From positions 107,261 to 171,260 of the forward strand of contig JAQTZZ010000003.1 in NCBI GenBank assembly GCA_028687545.1: DNA of 64,000 nucleotides, given 5' to 3'. The notes beneath the pieces are model-generated. The model saw only the letters and a list, made by a program, of their open reading frames with translations. It was not told where the DNA came from and did no database searches. Of the stretch, positions 50,253-60,316 are shown piece by piece. Every line of letters begins with the position of its first letter. The first letter of the stretch is position 1. This stretch comes from Candidatus Wallbacteria bacterium. Lineage in GTDB: Bacteria > Muiribacteriota > JAQTZZ01. The translations under genes were made by a program, and so were the position numbers.

Positions 50253-52841
50253 ATGCTTGTAATTACCCTGGATAAAATCTCTGAATCAGATCTTCCGCTG
50301 GTCGGCTCTAAAGCTTGGAATCTTTCCAGGTTGATAAACTCCGGTTTCCCGGTCCCGGCCGGTTTCTGCATAAATACTGAGGCTTTCCTGGAAGCCGCGG
50401 GCGTGGCATTCAAAGCGCATCAGAAACTGCTGGACTCGCTGGACTCTGATTGGATGGACCACACAGAGGAACTTGATGAATTACGCCTGGAAATTGAAAC
50501 TGCCCCATTTCCGGAAAGATTGGAGCGGGAAGTCATGGCAGCCTTGGAACTGCTTGGTGCTGATTCCTATGCAGTGCGCTCCAGCGCAACAGCCGAGGAT
50601 CTTTCGGGAGCATCCTTTGCCGGGCAGTATGATACTTTTCTGAAAGTAAGGAAAAATGAACTGATCGATAAAATCCGTTCCTGCTGGGCATCACTCTTTT
50701 CAGAGCGGGCTGTAAGTTACAGGGTCATGAAAAAGATTTCTCACCTGCGGGTAGCGATGGCTGTGATCGTGCAGAAAATGGTGGACGCCAAAGCCTCAGG
50801 CGTGCTCTTTACCATAGATCCTGTCAGCGGTAAGGAACAGATCGTGATTGAGGGCAGCTGGGGCTCTGGATGTGCTGTTGTTTCAGGCTCCATTGACCCG
50901 GACAGAATCGTGCTTACCAAGACGGGAGGGGAAGTCATCGAATACCATGCCTCTGGTGCCGGAACGAAATTTCCAGCCGGCTTGGCAGAATCCTCACTCA
51001 AACCGGCTCTCTGCCTGGACGATATCCAGGTAAGAAAACTCTTTGAAATCGCCACTAAAATAGAGATCAAGCTGGGGTCTGCACAGGATCTGGAATGGGC
51101 CACGACAGAGTGTGAGGTTTTTCTGCTCCAGTCCAGGCCTGTCACCGCTGTATCAGCATATGATCCTCTCGAAGACAGGCAGATTTGGACCAACGCCAAT
51201 ACCGGGGAAGTCCTGCCTGACGTTGTCACTCCTCTCACCTGGTCCCTGGTGCAGGATTTTATCCAGAAACTGTTTGGAATGATTCTCAGGAACATCGGCT
51301 GCAGCGTAGATACTTCTAAAATTATCGGACTTGTGGCAGGCCGGGTTTATTTCAATATCAATACCATGGCTTCAATTATCAACAGCATTCCAGGCCTGAC
51401 ACGGCTGAACCTGGAAGAAGTGTTTGGCGGACAGCAGGAGCGCTTTCATCAGGAAGGACTGCTGAAACTCAACCCTGCGGACATGCCTGCAGTCAGATTT
51501 AGCCCTATCAAGGCTCTGCTGAGACTGCCGGGATTCCTTTTCTGGATGCTCAGCCAGACCGAGAAAAAATCAGTCAGCCTGCTGCATCGCATCAATAATA
51601 AATTCCAGGATTTGCAGAAGCTGAACTGGCCAGAAGCAACGGATGTCTTTCTGATCGATTTCCTGCGCAATTTCAACAGTATTCCATATCACGACACTGA
51701 CGGGATAGGAGCCGCCCTGCTTGGCATGACCTGTTTCAATCAGCTGCGCGAGTTCTGCCGCCGTTTCCTTGGAGACAACGGTGTTTTGTTCAACCGTCTG
51801 CTGTCTGCCTCAGGCGGCATCCAGTCTGCCGAATCCGGGCTGGCTCTCCTGCGGCTTTCCCGGATAGTCAAAAAGCACCCTGAGCTTGAGAAAGAGTTGA
51901 AACTGGTGAAAATCAGCGAAACAGGGCGCATCGCGAGTCTTTCAGGAGGGGCTGAGTTTCTGCTCCGCTTTGAGGACTTCATGGCAAAGCACGGGCATCA
52001 CAGCAGAGGCGAGATCGATCTTCACAACCCCCGGTGGTACGAGGAGCCTGAATTTATCCTTGACCTGATTCTGTCGTATCCACAGGAGAAAAACGGCGGA
52101 TTCTACAGGAAAGCAGCCAGAGAAAAGAAAAAGACACTCATCGAATGCCTGGAAAAGCTCAGGAATCCGGTGCTGCGGCAGATTTTCCGCATTCTCCTTC
52201 ATAAGGCAGGCTTTGGCCTGCGTTTCAGGGAAAACATCAAATCAGAGCTCGTCCGCGGTGTCGCTTACACGAGGGTTGCCGCGCTGGAACTTGGAAAACG
52301 GTTGACTGAGCGCAAGGTTTTCACGGCACAGGACGATGTTTTTTTCCTTTTCCTGACCGAACTTGAGGCACTGGTAAACGGAACCTCGCATCTGGATATT
52401 GCAGAACTTATCAGGCAGCGCAGGCTCGAATACGAGGGAAATAACAAACTGTCTCCGCCGGCAGTGGTTGTGGGAAGATTCAACCCTGCAAAAATGCAGC
52501 TGGGAAAAGTTCCCACCGGCAGAGTCCTTAAAGGGCTGGTGATCAGGCCGGGAATTGTAACAGGAAAAGCCAGGGTTATCCTGAAATCAGATCTGAAAGA
52601 ACGAGTTTTACCCGGTGAAATCCTGGTAGCGCCTTTCACTGACCCGGGCTGGGCACCATATTTCTTGAACGCGGCGGGAATCGTGATGGATCTGGGAGGC
52701 ATGCTTTCTCACGGCTGCATTGTTGCCAGGGAATACGGCATACCTACAGTGGTCAACGTCGGTCCTGCCACCAGAATCATCAAAACCGGGCAAATGATCA
52801 GGTTGGATGCGGATCATGGAATCGTGGAGATATTGGATTAG
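50253..52841 (+). CDS. PEP-synthase-like dikinase resembling rifampin phosphotransferase
   Basis: The 862-residue protein has an N-terminal ATP-binding PPDK domain (VGSKAWNLSRL, SYAVRSSATAEDLSGASFAGQYDTFL), a middle helical domain with no TIM-barrel PEP site, and a C-terminal swivelling phosphohistidine domain (GGMLSHGCIVAREYG, His820). This order and length match rifampin phosphotransferase (Rph) rather than PEP synthase, which ends in a PEP-binding barrel. Related dikinases of unknown substrate exist, so drug inactivation is only one possibility. No ribosome site precedes the ATG, and TATGAT ends just upstream, so it may be leaderless. Confidence 0.82.
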   Translation: MLVITLDKISESDLPLVGSKAWNLSRLINSGFPVPAGFCINTEAFLEAAGVAFKAHQKLLDSLDSDWMDHTEELDELRLEIETAPFPERLEREVMAALELLGADSYAVRSSATAEDLSGASFAGQYDTFLKVRKNELIDKIRSCWASLFSERAVSYRVMKKISHLRVAMAVIVQKMVDAKASGVLFTIDPVSGKEQIVIEGSWGSGCAVVSGSIDPDRIVLTKTGGEVIEYHASGAGTKFPAGLAESSLKPALCLDDIQVRKLFEIATKIEIKLGSAQDLEWATTECEVFLLQSRPVTAVSAYDPLEDRQIWTNANTGEVLPDVVTPLTWSLVQDFIQKLFGMILRNIGCSVDTSKIIGLVAGRVYFNINTMASIINSIPGLTRLNLEEVFGGQQERFHQEGLLKLNPADMPAVRFSPIKALLRLPGFLFWMLSQTEKKSVSLLHRINNKFQDLQKLNWPEATDVFLIDFLRNFNSIPYHDTDGIGAALLGMTCFNQLREFCRRFLGDNGVLFNRLLSASGGIQSAESGLALLRLSRIVKKHPELEKELKLVKISETGRIASLSGGAEFLLRFEDFMAKHGHHSRGEIDLHNPRWYEEPEFILDLILSYPQEKNGGFYRKAAREKKKTLIECLEKLRNPVLRQIFRILLHKAGFGLRFRENIKSELVRGVAYTRVAALELGKRLTERKVFTAQDDVFFLFLTELEALVNGTSHLDIAELIRQRRLEYEGNNKLSPPAVVVGRFNPAKMQLGKVPTGRVLKGLVIRPGIVTGKARVILKSDLKERVLPGEILVAPFTDPGWAPYFLNAAGIVMDLGGMLSHGCIVAREYGIPTVVNVGPATRIIKTGQMIRLDADHGIVEILD

Positions 52842-53773
52842 ACTGCCTGCCAGGTATGACGCAGATGCAGAACCGGCGGGGGATCTCCCCTGAACTGCCA
52901 GAGCTGTGATGCTGGGCCGATGAAGCTCGCCATGAACCAGAGCGTATGAATCGGGTTCAGCATGAAATGCCTGAACAGAGCTTTGTTGAAGCGCAGGTTG
53001 TGAAGGTAAACCCTGCTGAATTTCCGGTACCATTCTTCAGTGGTAAAGCGATAGTCTAGAGTACCATCTGCCTCGTGCAGCATGTCGAAAACTCCACTGG
53101 CGCAATGTTTCAGTTGCCCTTCTTTCGGGTAGTATCCACCGTAACCGCGATGCAGGATTGAAAAATTGAGACCGGTTTTATCAAAGATCTGCAGGAGAGG
53201 GTTATTCAGGAATTTTTCCGGCGGAACCGGAATCCCGCGGAAATGGATGGCTGTGGTGACCAGCTTCCTGCATGCGGAAGCGGGATTCAGCAGGCTAAAA
53301 AAAATTCTGAACATGCTCTGATAAATCGAGTCCTGCAGTCCTGCCGCAGCATCTTCGGGCTGGCAGAAATGCTCCAGCGCTCCATTCGCGATGATTCCGT
53401 CGAATCTTCCTTTCCAGTCTGAAGGAAGATTTTTATAATTTACGAGCAGCACTTCCAGACCCTGGGCGCGGCACCTGATCCACTGATCCTCTGAAATGGT
53501 GATGCCTGTTGCATTTACACCCCTGCCGCGTGCCACTTTCAGAAGAGTGCCGAGTCCGCAGCCGACTTCCAGCAGTTTGAAACCTGGTCCTGCGCCGAGT
53601 TCGTCCAGCAGATACTCATGCTGCCGCTTTTGAGCGATGCAGTAATCTTCGTCCGGGTTTCCATTGTAGATCCCCTCTGTGTAATCTTCGATCCCGGCCA
53701 AACTGGAAATGCCTGTGATGCTGTAACAGAGGCGGACTTTCCTGGGTGCAATGAAATTATCTTTTATTTTCAT
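52838..53773 (-). CDS. Class I SAM methyltransferase, CFA-synthase-like
   Basis: A 311-residue Rossmann methyltransferase. The SAM site is LLEVGCGLGTLLKVA (about 67-81), with GITIS and NGALEHF further on, as in cyclopropane-fatty-acid synthases and related lipid or small-molecule methylases. The C-terminus is helical. It lies 115 bases after the radical SAM operon on the same strand and may belong to it. Convergent overlap of four bases with the dikinase gene. Confidence 0.82.
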   Translation of the reverse strand: MKIKDNFIAPRKVRLCYSITGISSLAGIEDYTEGIYNGNPDEDYCIAQKRQHEYLLDELGAGPGFKLLEVGCGLGTLLKVARGRGVNATGITISEDQWIRCRAQGLEVLLVNYKNLPSDWKGRFDGIIANGALEHFCQPEDAAAGLQDSIYQSMFRIFFSLLNPASACRKLVTTAIHFRGIPVPPEKFLNNPLLQIFDKTGLNFSILHRGYGGYYPKEGQLKHCASGVFDMLHEADGTLDYRFTTEEWYRKFSRVYLHNLRFNKALFRHFMLNPIHTLWFMASFIGPASQLWQFRGDPPPVLHLRHTWQAV

Positions 53774-53888
53774 CTTCTACTCGAAATATTTCAGGTTTGA
53801 GTAAAACTTCTCCAGCTTATCAGAAACAGCTAGTCCCGTCCAGAGGGTCGGAAACTTTATCTTCAGCGCAGATTGAGATGAATATGAG

Positions 53889-56800
53889 CTAAGAAATGTA
53901 TTTCAAATACTTCTGGATCTCATCGCCCGACAGCCTGTGATTGGGCTGATTCGGACAGTTTTTGCAGAGCGGCAGCCGGTCGAACTGTGAGTTGAGATGG
54001 CAAAGCCGTTGCTGCTTGAGTTCCTCTGACTCCCAGAGATCCAGAAGACTCTTGTCCCAGACAGAGCCGATCGCATTGGCTGCGCCGAAATCGCGGCAGC
54101 AGGCCGAAACTTGGCCGTCCCAGCGCACTCCCAGGTTTTCGAACAGGCCTACACATGGACGGCGGACTGGAGCTTCAGTTCCTGCGGCCGCAGGCAGGCA
54201 TTCGTCGTTTGTGACTGGTTTCTGCACTTTTTCTTCGATCAGTTTGAGATCAATCAGGGTTCTCCTGTGCAGTTCATCATAGCCTGGCTGATCGGAAAAT
54301 TTCGCCGCAGTGGTGCGTTTTATGAAAATGGAATCGCTTTTCGGAGGTACGAAATCATCATAGACCAGTGCCGGTTCAGGCAATCCGAGCGAGCGGAAGA
54401 ATTCATTCCAGCGGGTGATGAAAGAGGCAGCTTCGCGGTGATTTTCCGTCATTACCAGGAACTGCAGATTGACTGTGGGAAGAAAACTGGAATGCAGTTT
54501 TCTCATCTTCAGAAATTCCCGGATGTTGCCCTCTGCTGTTCCGAGTTCTCCGCCCACGCGGATTTTAGCGTATGTTTCAGGTGAACTTGCGTCCAGGGAG
54601 AAGGTGACTGAGCCGAACAGCCCGCTCCTCACCATGAATTCGGAAATCTCGGGGTAGAGACGCTGGGCGTTGGTGTGCAGGATCAGGCAGTTGAAGCTGC
54701 GTTTACGGCTCCTGTGGAGGTACTGGAGCATGTCGATGAAATACGGATAGATAAGGGGTTCACCATTCCAGAAGGGGAGAATCGCGTCTGCCAGCTTGAA
54801 ATCATAAGAGATGAGTTCGGAGATGATTTTCTCCAGCAGGGAAAAATTCATGATCCGCTTTTCCCTTTTATCTGCTTCAAACCCGATCGGGCACATGATG
54901 CAGCGAAGATCGCAGAAATTCGCGGTATCAAGGATCAGGAGCGGGATCGGCTTGAAAATCCCGGGTTTTTTTTTCAAAGGTTGGGATTCGGATTTTTCAA
55001 AACCTTCCAAGAGATCGAATTCCACTATGATCGGCGTTTCTGCTTCAGTACCCCCTCTTCTGAGCGGCCGATAGAAAATGCTGATGCCAAAATCCTGGCT
55101 TTCAGGGAAAAGTTTGAATTTAAGCTCGTTCTTCAGAGGGTCGATCCGCACAGTTCCCGGATTGATTTCAAAGACATATTCCTCGCCGCAGAGCGACTTC
55201 TCAGCCACCAGTTTGTTCCCGGCCAGAGTCTGGTTGAAGTACAGGTAAACCAGGCTTTTTTCCCGGTCGTGTTGTGAGGAAAGCCTGACCCTGATCCGGA
55301 TCGCTGTCACAGCTTCAACCGGAATCGGGCAGGCAAAGGAATAGTTGATTTCGCCGTGATTCTTGCCCAGGGTATGGGTATACCCCTCTTTGCAGGTGTC
55401 GTCACCATCCCAGTAATAAAGGGGCCATTCGTCAAAATAACCGTATTCCCATTGCTGGGGAGGGATTTCGATGTAATAGCGATTCCTAGCCAGATAGCTT
55501 TTCTGAGGGTTGTAATCATCGCCTGCGTATTTCACCGGCCTGCCTGTCACCTTGCGGCAGAGCTCCAGGAAAGTTTCGGGTGTGAAAGCTTCCGGAAGAT
55601 AGGTGATGTTGTCCGAGAAATACTCGTCCCAGTCGTCAGTCAGTAATCTTCCGGTTTCTTTAGCGAATTTCTCACGCAAGGCAGTACCCGGATGTGGCTG
55701 CATGATCTGAAAATCCCACCCCCCCTCAGGTTTCAGTTCCTGCACCAGCCTCAGGCTGTCCAGGGCAGTTTCTTCCGTTTCATAGGGATGTCCGACTATC
55801 ATCAGCATGGTGCCTGTAAGTCCGGTCAATTGATTCAAAGCTAAAGCCCGCCGCACATCATCAACTCTGAACTCCTTGCCGATGATGGCCAGTATATTGT
55901 CGTTTCCAGATTCAACTCCATATGAGACTTTGACACAGCCGGCTTTTTTCATCCATCTAAACATTTCCTCATCCACCATTGTGACCTTGGTATTGCACCT
56001 CCAGCGGATTTCAAGCTTCTCTTCGATTACACGAGCGCAGAACTCCATCACAAGCTTCCGGTTCACTGTGAATGCATCGTCATCGATCACGATGTTGCGC
56101 ACTCCGAAATCGCGGATGATTCCCTTGATTTCTGCGATAATGTTATCCAGCATCCGATAGCGGACCTTACGCCGCCAGAATCTTGGGGATGCGCAGAAGA
56201 TGCAGTTACCGGGGCAGCCCCTCGAAAACATAGCCATCACTGATATTTCGCCTTTCCCGTCAGCACTGAAAGCCCTGTCGTCAGGGATCAGACAATGCGT
56301 CGGTTCCAGATCGCGAGCAGGTTCAGGCAGGCTGTCGAGATTGATCAGTTCACGCTGTTCATTGACAATCACTTCACCGAGTGACCCCCGGAAAGCAAGT
56401 CCCTTTACTCGCGAGAGATCCGGCTGTGGTTTTTCGATCTCAGACAGGAATTCAGAGAGAGTCTCCTCACCTTCACCCAGCGCTACTGCATCCACAGCAG
56501 GTTCTTTCAGGATATCCCCGCAGGCCAGGGTCGCGAACGGCCCGCCGAAAATGATTTTCCGGCTGTAATCGGCCCCTTTCAGAAGTTTCGCCAGCTTGAG
56601 TCCGCAGTTCCCCTGATAAGTCATGCCTGTGATTCCCACCACATTGAAGTTATGCTCGTTGGCATAGGTGACGACCTCGTCCTCTCCAAGACCCTGCTGT
56701 GGCATGTTGATGATCTCCACCTGATAGCTTTCTCTGATCCGGGCTGCGAGATAGGCGAGGCCGAGCGTCACGGTCATCTTGTACGGGGCTTTCTCAGAGA

Positions 56801-57152
56801 CCCTGGGATTTACAAGCAGCACTTTGAGTGGTTCTTCGATCCTGCGCAGGAAAGGCCAGGCCAGTTCTTCACGTTTCAGGATATGCAGGAATTTCAGGGC
56901 CTGATTTCTGGGAAGAAAATGGTCAGGCCTGCACTTCAGGCACTTTTCAGGAAGGCCTGTTCCTGTAATCTGGGAGAGGCGCAACTTTGTGACTGCAGGC
57001 CCGTACCAGAGCTCTTCGAATCCATCCTGATTCAGATTTCCAAGTTTCAGATTGAGTGTCAGGTCATAATTGCAGACCGTCAGCGAGCCGTCGACACGCA
57101 GCATGGGCTGTCTGAAAGGAGCCAGGCAGGGACGAAGATCATTTTTCATCAT
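53889..57152 (-). CDS. Multidomain B12-binding radical SAM / radical SAM-SPASM protein
   Basis: A 1087-residue protein with a rare series of parts. Residues 1-80 are a SPASM half with four cysteines. Residues about 105-280 are a B12-binding domain (LLVNPRVSEKAPYK, VVGITGM). Residues about 300-500 are radical SAM domain 1 (C313, C317, C320 in GCPGNCIFC). Residues about 575-720 are a beta-rich insertion domain. Residues about 735-1000 are radical SAM domain 2 (C747, C751, C754 in FCDLRCIMC), ending in a C-terminal SPASM region (about 985-1087; CxGLFENLG ... CCRD). ATG 57152 is chosen because GGAGG is five bases upstream. Its SPASM start belongs with the preceding split gene. Confidence 0.85.
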   Translation of the reverse strand: MMKNDLRPCLAPFRQPMLRVDGSLTVCNYDLTLNLKLGNLNQDGFEELWYGPAVTKLRLSQITGTGLPEKCLKCRPDHFLPRNQALKFLHILKREELAWPFLRRIEEPLKVLLVNPRVSEKAPYKMTVTLGLAYLAARIRESYQVEIINMPQQGLGEDEVVTYANEHNFNVVGITGMTYQGNCGLKLAKLLKGADYSRKIIFGGPFATLACGDILKEPAVDAVALGEGEETLSEFLSEIEKPQPDLSRVKGLAFRGSLGEVIVNEQRELINLDSLPEPARDLEPTHCLIPDDRAFSADGKGEISVMAMFSRGCPGNCIFCASPRFWRRKVRYRMLDNIIAEIKGIIRDFGVRNIVIDDDAFTVNRKLVMEFCARVIEEKLEIRWRCNTKVTMVDEEMFRWMKKAGCVKVSYGVESGNDNILAIIGKEFRVDDVRRALALNQLTGLTGTMLMIVGHPYETEETALDSLRLVQELKPEGGWDFQIMQPHPGTALREKFAKETGRLLTDDWDEYFSDNITYLPEAFTPETFLELCRKVTGRPVKYAGDDYNPQKSYLARNRYYIEIPPQQWEYGYFDEWPLYYWDGDDTCKEGYTHTLGKNHGEINYSFACPIPVEAVTAIRIRVRLSSQHDREKSLVYLYFNQTLAGNKLVAEKSLCGEEYVFEINPGTVRIDPLKNELKFKLFPESQDFGISIFYRPLRRGGTEAETPIIVEFDLLEGFEKSESQPLKKKPGIFKPIPLLILDTANFCDLRCIMCPIGFEADKREKRIMNFSLLEKIISELISYDFKLADAILPFWNGEPLIYPYFIDMLQYLHRSRKRSFNCLILHTNAQRLYPEISEFMVRSGLFGSVTFSLDASSPETYAKIRVGGELGTAEGNIREFLKMRKLHSSFLPTVNLQFLVMTENHREAASFITRWNEFFRSLGLPEPALVYDDFVPPKSDSIFIKRTTAAKFSDQPGYDELHRRTLIDLKLIEEKVQKPVTNDECLPAAAGTEAPVRRPCVGLFENLGVRWDGQVSACCRDFGAANAIGSVWDKSLLDLWESEELKQQRLCHLNSQFDRLPLCKNCPNQPNHRLSGDEIQKYLKYIS

Positions 57153-57936
57153 ACCGGCCTCCACCCTGCGAAAAAACACTGCATTCAGCAGCTGACCCGA
57201 CTATCCCGCAATTAATCAGTGTGTCGGTGAAAAGATGATTGGCAGCATCCTGCAGTGCAGGTCTGTCCTGTTCAGTGAGAGGACGCAGGTTGACTCCGTT
57301 TTTCTCGGCTACCGATGAATTAACCAACAGATTGAAATCCTGACCGTGTTTTTCAAATTCGGGTTTCCAGTATTCAATAAAATCCCGAACTTCACGGAAG
57401 TTTTCACGCATCACGATCATCTGTACTGCAATCCTGGGAAATTCGGCGCTGCCCTTGATGTCCAGAAGGCGACGAATATTTCCGATGGCAGTCAGGCAGT
57501 CCCCTCCCTTTCTGATTTTCTGGTAAGTCTCAGGATTCAGGGAATCCAGTGACAGTATCAGGCAGAGCTTTAGAGCTTTTCCATGTTTCACCAGCAGGCT
57601 GGCGGTTTCTTGACTGAGGAGCAGGGCATTGGAATCCATTGTAATCAGCTTGAATTTTGGATTTTCAGCCTCACGGCAAGCCAGCAGCTGGATGAATCGC
57701 GCAAACTTTGGATGAAGGAGAGGTTCTCCTGCCCAGAAAAGGCGTAGGTCTGAGAAAGTGAGCTGAGAGCCATAGATCCCGCTGAGTATCTTCTCGAAAA
57801 CAGTCTCTTCCATAAACCTGGGAGAAAGAGGGTCCTTGTCGCGCAGTGTGCACATTCCGCACTTCAGGTTACAGGCATTGGTAAGTTCGATTGTCAGATA
57901 CGGAGACAGCAGATAATTAAGCTTCAGGTTATCCAT
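57139..57936 (-). CDS. Radical SAM protein lacking its SPASM half (split gene)
   Basis: A 265-residue radical SAM enzyme with cluster cysteines C22, C26 and C29 (NACNLKCGMC). It runs out before any SPASM domain, and the missing SPASM half appears at the start of the next gene in the +1 frame. A run of six Ts at the join (near 57173-57178) would rejoin the frames if one T were lost. ATG 57936 overlaps the upstream gene by eight bases. Alternatively the two chains are made separately and associate. Confidence 0.8.
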   Translation of the reverse strand: MDNLKLNYLLSPYLTIELTNACNLKCGMCTLRDKDPLSPRFMEETVFEKILSGIYGSQLTFSDLRLFWAGEPLLHPKFARFIQLLACREAENPKFKLITMDSNALLLSQETASLLVKHGKALKLCLILSLDSLNPETYQKIRKGGDCLTAIGNIRRLLDIKGSAEFPRIAVQMIVMRENFREVRDFIEYWKPEFEKHGQDFNLLVNSSVAEKNGVNLRPLTEQDRPALQDAANHLFTDTLINCGIVGSAAECSVFSQGGGRYDEK

Positions 57937-59128
57937 AACGCCGCCGGAGGTAATAATTCCATTCGTCCGTTCTGCCTGTTGCTGCAAGATACTGCCGGAT
58001 TTCCTCGTCGGTGATTCTGGGAGTGTCGTAGCCAGTGCAGTGCAGACATTTAGGAAATCCATCTGCAGTAATAATTTTATCGAATTCTCCCCTGATCTGG
58101 CTGAGTCTGAACTTATCCATCAGAGGACCGTGCCAGAGCTCAGTGAATGTCTTGTCCCGCAAGTTTCCCAGGCAATACTGCATGGCAGGGTCGAAGCAGC
58201 AGACCGTAAGTGTTCCGTCCCACATGATGCAGGGGCTTTTGAAGGGGGCGGAACAGACGGGACGGCTGGGAAGTGAATTGTGCTCTGTGGCTGGTGAGAC
58301 CGGAATAGCCGGTTCGGAAGTTTTCATTTCAGAATCCCAGAGATTGTCTATGGAAACAATCACTTCAATCTCATTGTTCTTTTCTTTTTTCAGACCGAAT
58401 TTCCTAGCTGTTTCCAGATAAATCCGCTCAGCCCATGCTCTTCGCTCAGGTGCCACATCAATGCGTTTGAACCAGACTACATCAGTGAGCCTTTCGGAAA
58501 AAATATTCTGAGCCAGTTTTTGGAAAAAACCGCTCTTCTTCTTCAGGGAAATGACCCTCTCTTTCCAGTAATTCTGGAATTCCAGAGCTTCTTCCCTGTT
58601 TTCATCCATGATGATGAACTGGAAGATCAAAGTCGGCTGGGTAAGTCCCGCCTGTTCGCGTTCGGCAAGCAGCGCGTTCACGTTTTCCATTGCGTTCTTG
58701 AGTTCACCACCGCGGCGGATTTTCCGGTAGGTTTCGGGCCTGATGGCATCAAGTGAGATTGTGAGGCGGGGAATTTTATCACCGCATTGAAGCAGCAGTT
58801 TGCGGTTGTCGGCATGTAGAAAGTGAGCGTTAGTATGTAAATCGATATATTCGGGCCGATTCCTGATCTTACTGTACAAGTAAGAAAGCATCGCGGGAAA
58901 GTCAGGATTCAGGAAAGGCTCTCCCAGCCAGAAAAGCTTGTAACCATAAGCAACCTTTTTTTCCGGCAGTTCGTCCACGATCTTTTTGAACTGTTCGAAA
59001 CTCATGAAGCCTTTGGCCCGTGAATGTGGGCCGGGTATGTTTTCATGGGAGCACATCACGCAATTGAGATTACAGAAATCTGTAACTTCGATCAGAATAT
59101 ACTGATCTCTGAATTCGCTTTCCCACAT
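57929..59128 (-). CDS. Radical SAM/SPASM protein (third of operon)
   Basis: A 399-residue enzyme with radical SAM cysteines C19, C23 and C26 (DFCNLNCVMC), a GEPFLNP-type glycine loop and a C-terminal SPASM domain (PVCSAPFKSPCIMWDGTLTVCC, then CLHCTGYD) that should hold auxiliary FeS clusters. Abuts the preceding gene's stop without a gap. C-terminal 20 residues contain the EEIxxYL motif shared with its siblings. Confidence 0.9.
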   Translation of the reverse strand: MWESEFRDQYILIEVTDFCNLNCVMCSHENIPGPHSRAKGFMSFEQFKKIVDELPEKKVAYGYKLFWLGEPFLNPDFPAMLSYLYSKIRNRPEYIDLHTNAHFLHADNRKLLLQCGDKIPRLTISLDAIRPETYRKIRRGGELKNAMENVNALLAEREQAGLTQPTLIFQFIIMDENREEALEFQNYWKERVISLKKKSGFFQKLAQNIFSERLTDVVWFKRIDVAPERRAWAERIYLETARKFGLKKEKNNEIEVIVSIDNLWDSEMKTSEPAIPVSPATEHNSLPSRPVCSAPFKSPCIMWDGTLTVCCFDPAMQYCLGNLRDKTFTELWHGPLMDKFRLSQIRGEFDKIITADGFPKCLHCTGYDTPRITDEEIRQYLAATGRTDEWNYYLRRRYG

Positions 59129-60316
59129 CTAACCGTAGATCCTTTCGAAAAAAATTGGAATCAGTTCCGCGTGTCCTTTTCTTTTCAGGAATTCAGTGAT
59201 CTCGTCGTCTGATAACTGAGGGGAATCCAGATTGTGGCAGATCGTGCATTTAGGCATTTTATCGAATTCTCCCTTGATCTGCCAGAGCCTGTAAGAGCTG
59301 TTTTTATCGCCTTCCCAAAGGGAAAAAAGCGGCGTCTCGACTACATTTCCAATCGTAAGCTCCCTGCCTGTATCGATGCAGCAGACAGTGAGTTTCCCAT
59401 CCCAGCCGATGCTCTGGTACTTGAATGGTCCGGAACATGGTCTGCGTGCAGCCGGGCGCTCATGTTCAATATATTCCTGGGAATCGATGATGCGGCCAGT
59501 CTCAGAGTGCTTTTCAGGAGGGATCAGTCCCAGTTCCTTCGCCACATCCCTGTGGAGAGCCTCTGCGGAAGCCAGTTCACTGTTTTTAAAAGGGTTGAGC
59601 CTTTTGAAAAAAATGGTATCAATCCTCATCGGCGGGTTCCAGTCGTAATTCACTTGAAACGGGATGCCGAGTTCATTGAAGAAATCACTCCATTGTTCTA
59701 GAAACTGCCTGGCTTCATGCCTGTTCTGCTCCATCACTATGAACTGAAGATGGGCTTTAGGGAGTTTCAGACCGGTTTCATTCCGTTTACGGAAAAATCT
59801 CCGGATGTTTTCCGTGGCATTGTTGAGCTGACGGTTTCTGCGGATCTTTCCGTATGTCTCATCGCTGGCCGCATCCAGTGAAAAACTCAGGGTATCGATC
59901 GTAGCAGGGGAGTTCAGCATGACTTCAATAATTTTATCGTCCAGCAGGATCGCATTTGTATGCAGATCAATGCTTTCAAAGTGTTTCCGGCCCTGGTTGA
60001 ACTGCAGGATTTCCTTGAGGATCTCCAGAAAAGCCGGATGCAGTAATGACTCACCCAGTCCAAAAGGCAGGAGTTTTCCGATTCTTACATTTCTCTCACT
60101 TACACTCTCCAGAATTTTTCTGACAGTAGCCTGAGGCATAAATCCCTTGCGTTGACCGTAGGCTGCATTCATTGACTGTGTACACATTACACAGTTGCAG
60201 TTACAGAAATTGGTAAGTTCCACCGCCAGGATTGAGTCAGGGTAGTAATTACCGGATAATCTGGCACTCAGACGGTTAGTTGCTTCCTGCATTTTGATTT
60301 TTACCCTCTCAAGCAT
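59129..60316 (-). CDS. Radical SAM/SPASM protein (second of operon)
   Basis: A 395-residue enzyme with radical SAM cysteines C38, C42 and C45 (NFCNCNCVMC), GLGESLLHP glycine loop and SPASM region (PCSGPFKYQSIGWDGKLTVCC then CTICHN). Overlaps the first gene of the visible operon by eight bases and abuts the third. Same family as the other members, about 35-40% alike by eye; not a recent duplicate. Confidence 0.9.
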   Translation of the reverse strand: MLERVKIKMQEATNRLSARLSGNYYPDSILAVELTNFCNCNCVMCTQSMNAAYGQRKGFMPQATVRKILESVSERNVRIGKLLPFGLGESLLHPAFLEILKEILQFNQGRKHFESIDLHTNAILLDDKIIEVMLNSPATIDTLSFSLDAASDETYGKIRRNRQLNNATENIRRFFRKRNETGLKLPKAHLQFIVMEQNRHEARQFLEQWSDFFNELGIPFQVNYDWNPPMRIDTIFFKRLNPFKNSELASAEALHRDVAKELGLIPPEKHSETGRIIDSQEYIEHERPAARRPCSGPFKYQSIGWDGKLTVCCIDTGRELTIGNVVETPLFSLWEGDKNSSYRLWQIKGEFDKMPKCTICHNLDSPQLSDDEITEFLKRKGHAELIPIFFERIYG

